DNA of 62,663 nt from an uncultured Faecalibacterium sp. (GTDB lineage: Bacteria > Bacillota > Clostridia > Oscillospirales > Ruminococcaceae). The notes beneath the pieces were generated by a model. It was not told the origin of the DNA. It saw only the letters and a list, made by a program, of their open reading frames with translations, and made no database searches. A program made the translations under genes and the position numbers. The stretch lies in assembly GCA_934533135.1 (NCBI GenBank), contig CAKTBG010000015.1:1-62663 (forward strand), read 5' to 3'. This document shows positions 8,043-15,621 of this stretch, in pieces; the stretch's first letter is position 1, and each line of letters begins with the position of its first letter.

Positions 8043-8762
8043 ATGTCTACCCCTCACATCAGCGCAGAAAAAGGCGATTTCGCAAAGACCGTCCTGATGC
8101 CCGGTGATCCGCTCCGTGCCAAGTTCATCGCCGACACCTTCCTCAAGGATGTCCGGCAGGTCACCGGCGTCCGCGGGATGCTGGGCTTCACCGGCACCTA
8201 CGAAGGCCGCCCCATCAGCGTGATGGGCAGCGGCATGGGAATGCCGTCCATCGGCATCTATTCCTATGAGCTGTTCAAGTTCTACGATGTGGACAACATC
8301 ATCCGCATTGGCTCCGCCGGCAGCTACACCGACAAGGCAAAGCTCTTTGACGTGGTGCTGGCCACCGGTGCGGTCAGCGAGTCCAATTATGCCCGGGTGC
8401 AGAGCGGCTACGACCAGCCCATCTCTTACCCCAGCCAGAGCCTGAACGACAAGCTGCGTGCTTCTGCTGCCAAGCAGGGCATCCCCCTCATTGAGGGCAA
8501 CATCCACTCTTCCGACGTGTTCTACCGCCAGCCCTCCGACGCAAAGCCCACCTACTGGGAAAAGCTGCGGGATGAGCGGGGCTGTGTCTGCGTCGAAATG
8601 GAGAGCTTTGCCCTGTTTGCCAACGCCAAGGTCCTCGGGAAAAATGCCGCCTGCCTGCTGACCATCTCGGACAGCTTTGTTTCTCCCGAGATCACCACCG
8701 CCGAGCAGCGGCAGAAGAGCTTCACCGATATGATGAAGGTCGCACTGGGCGCAGAATACTAA
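8043..8762 (+). CDS. deoD: Purine-nucleoside phosphorylase (DeoD type)
   Basis: Cleaves purine (deoxy)ribonucleosides with phosphate to free base and (deoxy)ribose-1-phosphate. The 239-residue product has the hexameric DeoD/trimeric-family pattern: N-terminal MSTPHISAEKGDFAKTVLM, PGDPLRAKFIA phosphate loop, GSGMGMPS, RIGSAGSY and the CVEMESFALF substrate motif. The start at 8043 is chosen because AAGGAG lies 7 bases upstream; in-frame ATGs at 8022 and 8037 are before or inside that site. cdd follows 81 bases later, so the pair is a nucleoside-salvage unit. Confidence 0.96.
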   Translation: MSTPHISAEKGDFAKTVLMPGDPLRAKFIADTFLKDVRQVTGVRGMLGFTGTYEGRPISVMGSGMGMPSIGIYSYELFKFYDVDNIIRIGSAGSYTDKAKLFDVVLATGAVSESNYARVQSGYDQPISYPSQSLNDKLRASAAKQGIPLIEGNIHSSDVFYRQPSDAKPTYWEKLRDERGCVCVEMESFALFANAKVLGKNAACLLTISDSFVSPEITTAEQRQKSFTDMMKVALGAEY

Positions 8763-8781
8763 AAAATGCTTTCGGAATGCC

Positions 8782-8804
8782 GCCTCCCCCTTTTTGGGGG
8801 AGGC
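8782..8804 (+). other. GC-rich hairpin between deoD and cdd
   Basis: Nine-bp stem GCCTCCCCC/GGGGGAGGC with a TTTTT loop and no real T-tract after it. It resembles one arm of the dispersed repeat and may set the deoD/cdd expression ratio. Confidence 0.5.
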
Positions 8805-8843
8805 TTTGGCATCGGAGGACAAAAACAGGAAGGGAGATGCAAG

Positions 8844-9293
8844 ATGACCCATCTGACTCTGGAAGAAAAGAAGGAACTGATCCGTCTGGCACTGGAAGCG
8901 CGGGAGAAAGCCTACGCTCCGTACAGCGACTTCATGGTGGGGGCTGCCCTGCGCGCAGCCGACGGCCGGATCTACACCGGCTGCAACGTCGAGAACGCGG
9001 CCTTTACCCCGACCAGCTGCGCCGAGCGCACCGCTTTGTTCAAAGCTGTGGCCGACGGTGTGACCCAGTTCACCGACATCGCGGTGGTCGGCTCCCGGCG
9101 GGGCGAGGTCAACCGACAGATCACCTCGCCCTGCGGCGTCTGTCGGCAGGCACTGTTTGAGTTCGGCGGCCCGGAGCTGAACGTCATCATGGCCAAGAGC
9201 CCGGAGGATTTTATCGAGCGCAGCATGGACGAGCTGCTGCCCTTCGGTTTCGGCTCGTCCAACGTGGCGGGCAACAAGGCTGTGGAAAGCTGA
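8844..9293 (+). CDS. cdd: Cytidine deaminase
   Basis: Deaminates cytidine and deoxycytidine to uridine forms. The 149-residue protein has both zinc motifs, CNVENAAF...CAERTA (with the catalytic glutamate) and SPCGVCRQAL, in the spacing of the tetrameric small enzymes. The C-terminal 20 residues run past the usual end. The start at 8844 follows AGGAAGGGAG; an upstream in-frame ATG at 8766 would read through the hairpin between deoD and cdd and has no ribosome site. The gene belongs with deoD and probably with the nucleoside-binding lipoprotein downstream. Confidence 0.95.
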   Translation: MTHLTLEEKKELIRLALEAREKAYAPYSDFMVGAALRAADGRIYTGCNVENAAFTPTSCAERTALFKAVADGVTQFTDIAVVGSRRGEVNRQITSPCGVCRQALFEFGGPELNVIMAKSPEDFIERSMDELLPFGFGSSNVAGNKAVES

Positions 9294-9405
9294 GCGGCCT
9301 GCAGAAGTGCAGTTTGACAAGCGGAAAAGGCAAAAAGCTGATGAAAGTAATACTTTTATACAAACTTTATAAAAGCTTTGTAAAGATTTTGTAATCGCTT
9401 TTTGC

Positions 9406-9434
9406 TTGCTTCTTTCAAGTTTCCTCGCTATACT
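9406..9434 (+). promoter_or_regulatory. Promoter of the BMP lipoprotein gene
   Basis: TTGCTT (9406-9411), 17-base spacer, TATACT (9429-9434). The preceding 80 bases are AT-rich with repeated TTTATAAAA/TTTGTAAA runs, an UP-element-like context. Confidence 0.75.
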
Positions 9435-9508
9435 TAAAGACGATAAATGTGCCAGTGCGCACATTTGAAAAGATTTCAAGATACAATCGTATAAAAGGAG
9501 AGATTCTT

Positions 9509-10690
9509 ATGAAGATGATTTCTCGTCGTAATTTCCTGGCTGCTGCCGGTGTTTCTGCTGCTGCTCTGGCTCTGACTGCCTGCGGTGGTTCTTCCTCTTC
9601 TGCAAGCACTGCTTCTTCTGCAGCTGCTTCTACCGCTTCTACCGCTGCTTCTGAGGCAGGCGAGCAGAAGATCGTCAAGGTCGCACTGACCTGCGATACC
9701 GGCACGATCGACGATGAGAGCTTCAATCAGGCCTGCTGGACGGCTGTTTCCGGCTACATGGGCGACGATTGCCAGTACTACATCCCCGAGGCAGATGCTT
9801 CCGATGAGGACCGCGAGACCATGATCCGTCAGGCCGTCAACGACGGTGCAGACGTCATCGTTTGCGTCGGCTACCTGTATGGTGCATCTCTGGCATGGGC
9901 TGCTGACCAGTATCCCGACGTGAAGTTCATCGCCATCGACGTGACGCAGGGCGATATCGGCACCGACAGCATCCCCGCAAACTGCTACTGCATCACCTTC
10001 AAGGAGGAGCAGGCAGGCTATCTGGCCGGTTACGCCATCGTTAAGGACGGCAAGACCAAGCTGGGCTTCCTCGGCGGCATGGCAGTTCCTGCCGTTATCC
10101 GTTACGGCTACGGCTATGTGCAGGGTGCAGACGCTGCTGCTCAGGAGTTGGGTGCCAACATCGACATCAACTACTTCTACGGCGGCCAGTTCTACGGCGA
10201 TGCCAACATCACTTCCCGTATGGAGGGCTGGTACTCCAACGGCACGCAGGTCGTCTTTGCCTGCGGCGGCGGCATCTACACCTCCGCAGTTGAGGCTGCT
10301 CTGAAGAACAACGGCTACGTCATCGGCGTTGACGTGGACCAGAACTACATCGGTGCAAACGGCGTGGCCGACGGCACCTATGCTTACAACCCGTTCATCA
10401 CCTCCGCAATGAAGGGTCTGAGCGAGGCTGTTGAGACCGCTCTGTCCGACATCGAGTCCGGCGAGTGGGGCGACATCGCTGCTTCCAACGGCAACTTCGG
10501 TCTGGAGGACGGCGATTACATCGGCCTGCCCACCGCAGACGACAGCTGGAACTTCGAGACCTTCACCGTGGACGAGTATAACGCACTCAAGGAGAAGATC
10601 TCTTCCGGCGAGATCGTGGTCGATAACAGCTCCGACGACGCTACCAAGCCCACCGTCAGCGAGTTCACCAAGGTCACCTACATCCAGTAA
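9509..10690 (+). CDS. BMP/PnrA family substrate-binding lipoprotein (nucleoside uptake)
   Basis: A 393-residue extracytoplasmic binding protein of the Bmp/PnrA (Med) family, the receptors of purine-nucleoside ABC importers. The signal has a twin-arginine-like SRRNFLAAAG start, a hydrophobic core and the lipobox LTAC (cysteine near 24), followed by a Ser/Ala linker. The mature part carries the family's DDESFNQ, GYLYGASLAWAADQYPDVKFIAID and QAGYLAGY blocks. The start at 9509 has AAAGGAGA upstream. No permease or ATPase gene is adjacent, so transport partners must be elsewhere. deoD and cdd upstream support nucleoside ligands. Codon use looks strongly optimised, as for an abundant protein. Confidence 0.9.
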   Translation: MKMISRRNFLAAAGVSAAALALTACGGSSSSASTASSAAASTASTAASEAGEQKIVKVALTCDTGTIDDESFNQACWTAVSGYMGDDCQYYIPEADASDEDRETMIRQAVNDGADVIVCVGYLYGASLAWAADQYPDVKFIAIDVTQGDIGTDSIPANCYCITFKEEQAGYLAGYAIVKDGKTKLGFLGGMAVPAVIRYGYGYVQGADAAAQELGANIDINYFYGGQFYGDANITSRMEGWYSNGTQVVFACGGGIYTSAVEAALKNNGYVIGVDVDQNYIGANGVADGTYAYNPFITSAMKGLSEAVETALSDIESGEWGDIAASNGNFGLEDGDYIGLPTADDSWNFETFTVDEYNALKEKISSGEIVVDNSSDDATKPTVSEFTKVTYIQ

Positions 10691-10716
10691 TCCCGGAGCC
10701 TCCACAGGGCTTCTCA

Positions 10717-10746
10717 GCGGCGCACCCCGGCGGGTGCGCCGCTTTT
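10717..10746 (+). terminator. Terminator after the BMP gene
   Basis: Perfect 11-bp stem GCGGCGCACCC/GGGTGCGCCGC, loop CGGC, followed by TTTT. Confidence 0.9.
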
Positions 10747-10769
10747 GTGTTTGCAAGGGAAAATTTGAT

Positions 10770-10798
10770 TTGCAATCGACTGATTTTTATGATATGAT
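10770..10798 (+). promoter_or_regulatory. Promoter of the Rpn-like gene
   Basis: TTGCAA (10770-10775), 17-base spacer, TATGAT (10793-10798). Confidence 0.78.
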
Positions 10799-10846
10799 AA
10801 AGAAAAGGGATCGCCCATCACCGCTCCTGAGAAAGTGAGATGCAGG

Positions 10847-11650
10847 ATGAAGGAAAAAGCTGCCGCACACGAACTGGACTTTGAACGAAAACATCAGGAG
10901 GATCTGCACCGCATCCGGAACTTCCGGCTGATGGACGACGACTTCATGAGTAAGGTGTTTGAAGATCCGTCTTGTGCGGAGCTGCTGCTTCAGATCATTC
11001 TGGAACGGCAGGATCTGCGGGTGCAGAATGTCCAGAGCCAATACGACCTGAAAAACCTGCAGGGGCGATCGGTTCGGCTGGATATTCTGGCGGTGGATCA
11101 GGCGAACCGGGCTTACAACATCGAAGTCCAGCGCAGCGACAGCGGTGCAGCCGTCAAGCGGGCACGCTATAACAGCAGCCTGTTGGATGCGAATCTGACC
11201 ATGAAGGGCGACAGCTACGAGCAGCTGAATGAGACCTATGTGATCTTCATCACCGAGCATGACGTGCTGGGCGATGGACTGCCGATCTACCACATCGACC
11301 GGATCATCCGCGAAAGCGGAAAAGTGTTCGGCGATGAAACGCATATTATATATGTGAACGCGCAGATTCAAAATGAAACCGCATTGGGACATCTGATGCA
11401 CGATTTTGTCTGTTCCAGCGCAGAAAAAATGTATTATGCGACGCTGGCAGAACGGGTGCGGTATTTCAAAGAAGAGCAGAAGGGAGTTGTGGCTATGTGC
11501 AAGGCTTTGGAAGAAATGCGAAAGAATGAGCGGATCGAGGTGGCACAGCGTTTGCTGGAAAACGGAAAGCTCTCCTACGAGGACATTGCCATGGCGACCG
11601 ATCTGACCTTGGAAGAGGTCAAGGCTCTGGATCAGCAGAAGTCGGCATAA
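10847..11650 (+). CDS. Rpn/PD-(D/E)XK nuclease family protein (putative transposase-like)
   Basis: A 267-residue member of the recombination-promoting nuclease (Rpn, YhgA-like) group. The core (about 30-200) shows the DDFMSKVFED start, the RSVRLDILAVD strand and the NIEVQRSD strand; D in RLDILAVD and E-x-Q in IEVQ fit a PD-(D/E)XK site with Q in place of K. The C-terminal part is charged and helical with a tail (MATDLTLEEVKAL) typical of the family. Many such genes are abundant paralogues in gut Firmicutes; roles in recombination or defence are suggested but not shown here. The exact start is uncertain (10835 or 10847). It has its own promoter and a shared terminator. Confidence 0.8.
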   Translation: MKEKAAAHELDFERKHQEDLHRIRNFRLMDDDFMSKVFEDPSCAELLLQIILERQDLRVQNVQSQYDLKNLQGRSVRLDILAVDQANRAYNIEVQRSDSGAAVKRARYNSSLLDANLTMKGDSYEQLNETYVIFITEHDVLGDGLPIYHIDRIIRESGKVFGDETHIIYVNAQIQNETALGHLMHDFVCSSAEKMYYATLAERVRYFKEEQKGVVAMCKALEEMRKNERIEVAQRLLENGKLSYEDIAMATDLTLEEVKALDQQKSA

Positions 11651-11668
11651 TCAATCGCATACGAAACA

Positions 11669-11709
11669 AGACCCGTCCGGACTGTTTGTATCCGGGCGGG
11701 TCTCGTTTT
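11669..11709. terminator. Bidirectional terminator between the Rpn-like gene and the MATE gene
   Basis: Stem AGACCCGTCCGG/CCGGGCGGGTCT with an 11-base loop and CGTTTT on the plus side. The two genes are convergent. Confidence 0.85.
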
Positions 11710-11721
11710 GGATCCAATTCG

Positions 11722-13053
11722 TTATTTCTTCGCTACTGCCTTATGGTACACCCCATACGCGATCCCGGCCGAGAGCACCTCGGTGATCCAGAAGGCGTGC
11801 CACACACCGGTCGGCCCGAGGGCACGGCAGAGCAGCCATGCCAGCGGCATGATGAAAAACACATACCGGCACAGGGAGATCACCAGCGACTCCACGCCCT
11901 TGCCAAGTCCCTCCAATGCACCGGAAGAGGTGGTGGAGACCGCCGAAACAAGGAAGCCGATGCAGATGATCCGCAGGGCGGTCTGGCCGATGGCGATCGT
12001 CTCGGGGTTGGAGGAGAAGAGGGCAATCAGCGGTTCGGCGGCAAACAGGCAGATCAGGGTGCCGGCGGCCATGATGCACGCGCTGAGGATGAGGGTCAGG
12101 CTGTACAGCTGGGAGACCCGCTTGTGCTCGTTGGCACCGTAGTTGTAGCCGACCAGCGGGCGCATTCCCTGCACGATGCCGTTGGCGGGCAGGTAGAGGA
12201 AAGTCTGCAGCTTGTAGTAGATGCCCAGCACCACCACATAGCTCTGCGAGAAAGCGGCCAGCAGACCGTTCAGGAAGGTGACCAGCAGGGAAGGCAGGGC
12301 GAGGTTCAGGATGGCCGGGATGCCGATGCCGTAGAGCTTGCCGTCCAGTGCAGCATTCGGGCGAAGCAGGCTCTTGCGCAGATGAACGGGGATCTCGGTG
12401 CGGGTGTAGACGAACAGATACACGCAGAGGGTCAGCAGCTGGCCGATGCCGGTGGCGAGGGCTGCACCCGCAATGCCGAGAGCGGGGAACGGCCCGACGC
12501 CGAAGATCAGCAACGGGTCGAGCAGGATGTTGCAGACGCAGCCGATGATGAGGGCGGTCATGGTGACGTTCATCCGGCCAACGGCCTGAAACATCTTCTC
12601 AAAGGCCAGCGACGCCATGTTGATGATCGAAAAGAGGAACACGATGGCGGAGTAGGTCACGCCCATCCGGACGACGGCGGCATCCGGGGTGAAGCGTGCC
12701 AGAAACACGGGCATGATGAGCGGGCAGACCAGCATGGCGGCCACGCCGTGCAGCACCGAATACATCATGCCATGGGTCGCGGCGGCATCGGCTTTTTCCC
12801 GATCGCCAGCCCCCAGATAAAAGGAAATCTGCGCATTGACGCCGATGCCAAAACCGATGGAAACGGCGTTGACAAAGTTCTGGATGGGAAACACCAGCGA
12901 AAGTGCGGTCATGGCCTGCTCGCTGATCTGCGCCACAAACAGGCTGTCCACGATGTTGTACAGGGAGTTGACCAGCATCGAAATGACATTGGGCAACGCC
13001 ATCGACAGCAGCAGCGGGAAGACCGGCCGGGTCTTCATAAAGGTATCGTTCAC
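11722..13053 (-). CDS. MATE family efflux transporter
   Basis: A multidrug or metabolite exporter with twelve predicted membrane helices in two similar halves. The N-terminal MATE signature PLLLSMALPNVISMLVNSLYNIVD is clear and the protein is of family length when started at GTG 13053 (443 residues), 12 bases after GGAG. The reading frame stays open upstream to 13176, across a terminator hairpin, but no ribosome site supports those starts. The gene has its own promoter at 13194-13222 and a leader with a terminator/antiterminator pair, so expression is probably controlled by premature termination. Substrate unknown. Confidence 0.93.
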   Translation of the reverse strand: MNDTFMKTRPVFPLLLSMALPNVISMLVNSLYNIVDSLFVAQISEQAMTALSLVFPIQNFVNAVSIGFGIGVNAQISFYLGAGDREKADAAATHGMMYSVLHGVAAMLVCPLIMPVFLARFTPDAAVVRMGVTYSAIVFLFSIINMASLAFEKMFQAVGRMNVTMTALIIGCVCNILLDPLLIFGVGPFPALGIAGAALATGIGQLLTLCVYLFVYTRTEIPVHLRKSLLRPNAALDGKLYGIGIPAILNLALPSLLVTFLNGLLAAFSQSYVVVLGIYYKLQTFLYLPANGIVQGMRPLVGYNYGANEHKRVSQLYSLTLILSACIMAAGTLICLFAAEPLIALFSSNPETIAIGQTALRIICIGFLVSAVSTTSSGALEGLGKGVESLVISLCRYVFFIMPLAWLLCRALGPTGVWHAFWITEVLSAGIAYGVYHKAVAKK

Positions 13054-13103
13054 GGTTGTTCGAGGCTCCTTTGCTTGCAGTGAAAAATGCGGTTTTGGCG
13101 CGC

Positions 13104-13145
13104 AAAAAAGCCACACAACGGCTCTTTTGGGAACCATTGTGTGGC
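13104..13145 (-). terminator. Leader terminator (attenuator) of the MATE gene
   Basis: On the minus strand GCCACACAATGG pairs with CCGTTGTGTGGC (12 bp, one G-T) followed by six T. It lies about 45 bases after the predicted transcription start and about 50 bases before the GTG start. The earlier segment CCGTGTGG (plus-strand 13171-13178) can pair instead with CCACAC and then GG past a small bulge, forming an antiterminator. The sensed signal is unknown. Confidence 0.8.
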
Positions 13146-13193
13146 GAAAAATAGCAAATACTGTAAAAATCCACACGGTATTTTAGGAACTCT

Positions 13194-13222
13194 ACAATAC
13201 CATATCCGGGCGGCCTTGTCAA
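13194..13222 (-). promoter_or_regulatory. Promoter of the MATE gene
   Basis: Minus strand TTGACA (13217-13222), 17-base spacer ending ATATGG, TATTGT (13194-13199). Confidence 0.85.
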
Positions 13223-13267
13223 GATGGAAAAGTCATACTTTTTACGGAGCCGCTCTGCCGGGCGTGT

Positions 13268-14014
13268 TTAGTGGTACAGCTGGCTCATCAGGGAGGAGTA
13301 CATCGCGCTCTTTTCGGCCTTGTAGGTGCTCATGGCCTGATCTGCCAGCGTAGTGGGCTGGCCGTTCTCGGTCAGGATGGTGCGCATCTGGCCGACGATG
13401 TCCTCCACCTCTTTGTCGCAGGAGGACTCGAGGCTCTTCAACTGGCCGGATTTGCCCATGCAGATGGAGAGCTTCCGGGCGGTGGTCTGCTTTTCGGCGG
13501 GCAGAGCCTTGTACTCGGCCTTGGCCGAGGCAATGGCACTGTTCAGGCCGCTTTCCGCCCGGGACTTGACCGCATACAGCTGGTTGATCAGCGTGCGGAT
13601 CTCGGCTTCGTAGGCGGCTTCTGCGGGAGCCTCGGCCGTGCTGCTTGCGCTTTCCGTGCTCTGGGAAGGGCTGCTGCTTTCACCGGGGGTCTCCGCCGGT
13701 GCAGTGCTGCCCGAAGAAGCGGCCTCGCCGGAGACGCTGTCGGCACTGCCGCTGGCGGCGGTACTTTCCGCTGCAGCCTCGGCACGCTTTTCTGCGATCT
13801 GGTCGATGGTCACTTCGCCGGAGATCAGCTCCTGCAGCTCCTTGTCGGTCAGCGAAGCAAGGATCTCCGTTTTGGGGGTGGACGCAGCTTCCTCGCCGGA
13901 GTCGGGATCGGCGGTTCCGCTGCTGTGTCCGAATCCCTTGCAGGCCGCCAGCCCGCAGGCCAACACCACCACAAGGGCGAGACAAATTAGTTTGAGGGAC
14001 GTTTTGTTTTTCAT
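13268..14014 (-). CDS. Lipoprotein of unknown function, last gene of the cps operon
   Basis: A 248-residue exported lipoprotein: basic MKNKTSLK, a hydrophobic core and the lipobox LAAC (cysteine near 25). After it come a short folded stretch (EILASLTDKELQELISGEVTIDQIAEKR), a Ser/Ala/Glu/Thr-rich linker of about 60 residues, and a helical C-terminal domain (about 130-248) rich in Ala, Glu and Lys. I recognise no family. It starts 7 bases after the CpsB stop, so it is co-transcribed with the tyrosine-phosphorylation genes and may link that system to the wall, which is inference. Confidence 0.75.
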   Translation of the reverse strand: MKNKTSLKLICLALVVVLACGLAACKGFGHSSGTADPDSGEEAASTPKTEILASLTDKELQELISGEVTIDQIAEKRAEAAAESTAASGSADSVSGEAASSGSTAPAETPGESSSPSQSTESASSTAEAPAEAAYEAEIRTLINQLYAVKSRAESGLNSAIASAKAEYKALPAEKQTTARKLSICMGKSGQLKSLESSCDKEVEDIVGQMRTILTENGQPTTLADQAMSTYKAEKSAMYSSLMSQLYH

Positions 14015-14021
14015 GGTCGTA

Positions 14022-14783
14022 TTACATCCAATGGTTTAAGAATTTCTTGGGTTTGTGGGGGGAAAACACATCCAGTTCCCGGTCATCGAACAGGTCGTCG
14101 CCGTTTTGCAGGAGGGTCGCTGCGGCTTGGTCGCCCAGCACGTTTTGCAATACGGTGACCGCTTCGGCCATCCGGGGAGGACGTTTATCGGGGGAATGGG
14201 TATCGGTGGAGATCACATGGACCAGCTGCCACGAAATGAATTTGCAGAGCGTTTTCCGCAGCTTGGGGGTTTTCAGCAGGGAGCCCGCGTTGATCTGGGC
14301 GTAGGCTCCGGCGGCCACCCAGTCGTAAAGCAGGGTCGGGTCGTCCAGAACATACGGATAACGCTCGATGTGGGCGATCAGGGGCAGGATGCCCTGCTCC
14401 TGCAGTTGCGCGAAGGTCTGCCGGATGAAGTGCGGTTTGTGCGTGGTCGGAAACTCGATCAGCATATAGGCGGTATCGCCCATGCAGAGCTTCTTGGCGT
14501 CCAGCGCACAGAGCTCGGGCGAAAAGTAGACTTCGCTGCCCAGCTTGAAGCGGAAATCCATCGGTTCCGGCTCCTGCTGCAGAGCCGACGTCAGGGTTTC
14601 AAACGCCTGCGCACGCTTTTGGAGAAATTCCTCCACGGTCGTCCGCTCACTGTGGAAGTGGCTGGTGAAGGCGAGGTTCCGGACGCCGTCTGCATATTCT
14701 TTTTGGAGCAGCTGTAAGGAAATGGAAACATCTTTGGCACCGTCGTCGATCCCGGGAAGGATGTGACAATGAAGGTCGGTCAT
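14022..14783 (-). CDS. cpsB: CpsB/CapC/YwqE-type tyrosine-protein phosphatase (PHP fold)
   Basis: Manganese-dependent phosphatase that removes phosphate from the C-terminal tyrosines of the CpsD kinase, and so controls capsule or exopolysaccharide export. The 253-residue protein has the PHP motifs LHCHILPGIDDGA at the start, TSHFH near 40, the glutamate in KLGSEVYF, a central HIERYPYV and a late STDTHSP. The gene lies 42 bases after cpsD and is followed by a lipoprotein gene. No glycosyltransferases are in the window, so the polymer is unknown. Confidence 0.93.
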   Translation of the reverse strand: MTDLHCHILPGIDDGAKDVSISLQLLQKEYADGVRNLAFTSHFHSERTTVEEFLQKRAQAFETLTSALQQEPEPMDFRFKLGSEVYFSPELCALDAKKLCMGDTAYMLIEFPTTHKPHFIRQTFAQLQEQGILPLIAHIERYPYVLDDPTLLYDWVAAGAYAQINAGSLLKTPKLRKTLCKFISWQLVHVISTDTHSPDKRPPRMAEAVTVLQNVLGDQAAATLLQNGDDLFDDRELDVFSPHKPKKFLNHWM

Positions 14784-14825
14784 TGTGCTTACTCCTCCCC
14801 GTTCAGACTGCTGTTTTGCGCGATG

Positions 14826-15617
14826 TCAGGCTGCTTTTTGCTCCGGAAGCTGGAATTTGGTCGGGGGGGGGGTACCATAGGAATAATCAGAGCTGTAATA
14901 CTGGTAGCCATAGTCTGCCCGCTTGAGCGATTTCTTGACGTCATAGCGGGTCAGGACGGCACCCAGCACCTTCACACCGGCATCCTTGAGCTTTTCCACT
15001 GCGTCCTTGACCGACTCGGTGGAAGCGTACTTGGAGCGTACCACGAAGAGCGCACCGTCTACGACGTGGCCGATGACCGCAGCATCGGTGACCATCGAGA
15101 TGGGAGGCGCATCCAGAAGAACGAAGTCATACGTCTCCCGCAGGGTGTTGACCAGCTCCTGCATCCGGGGCTGGCTGAGCAGCTCCGAAGGGTTGGGCGG
15201 GGTGGTACCGGCGGGAAGAAAATCGAATCCGAAGCTTTCCAGAGAGACCAACGCATCCGACAGTTCTGCCTGACGGGAGAGGAGGTTGGAAATGCCTTTC
15301 AGGTTGTGCCCGGCTTTCAGGTACTTGTGCAGCACCGGTTTGCGGAGGTCGCAGTCCACCAGAACCACTTTTTTGCCGCTTTCCGCCAGCGTCAGAGCCA
15401 GATTGACCGAAACGTTGGATTTGGATTCCTCGGGTGCGGTGCTGGTTACCACAAGGCTGTGTACGTCGTTGGAACCGGCCAGAAAATTCAGGTTGGTGCG
15501 CAGCGATTTGTAGGCCTCGATGTAGGCAAAGGGCATATTCTTCTGGGTGATGAGCTGGAGCGAACGCTTTCCGGGATCGGAGTTGCGGATCTTGTTTTGA
15601 TTGAACGGATTCCACAT
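14826..15617 (-). CDS. cpsD: CpsD/CapB-type bacterial tyrosine kinase
   Basis: Cytosolic BY-kinase that autophosphorylates a C-terminal tyrosine cluster and works with the CpsC membrane activator. The 263-residue protein has Walker A' (VVLVDCDLRKP), Walker B (FVLLDAPP) and a tail with six tyrosines (YGYQYYSSDYSY). The Walker A site is atypical: TSTAPEESKSNVSVN where most relatives have PGEGKST/TT, so the glycine before the lysine is serine and the final Ser/Thr is Asn. The lysine and first serine are kept, so activity is likely. It starts 4 bases after cpsC. Confidence 0.92.
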   Translation of the reverse strand: MWNPFNQNKIRNSDPGKRSLQLITQKNMPFAYIEAYKSLRTNLNFLAGSNDVHSLVVTSTAPEESKSNVSVNLALTLAESGKKVVLVDCDLRKPVLHKYLKAGHNLKGISNLLSRQAELSDALVSLESFGFDFLPAGTTPPNPSELLSQPRMQELVNTLRETYDFVLLDAPPISMVTDAAVIGHVVDGALFVVRSKYASTESVKDAVEKLKDAGVKVLGAVLTRYDVKKSLKRADYGYQYYSSDYSYGTPPPTKFQLPEQKAA

Positions 15618-15621
15618 CGCA

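Noticed and set aside
5829..9479. A 1216-codon open frame on the minus strand
   Set aside because: It runs antisense to the M23 hydrolase, deoD and cdd. The translation is low-complexity and has no domain. High G+C makes long antisense frames common here.
13054..13176. N-terminal extension of the MATE protein to GTG 13176
   Set aside because: The extension crosses the terminator hairpin, has no ribosome site and does not resemble the family N-terminus.
14055..14717. A 220-codon plus-strand frame over cpsB
   Set aside because: Antisense to the PHP phosphatase whose metal motifs are intact.
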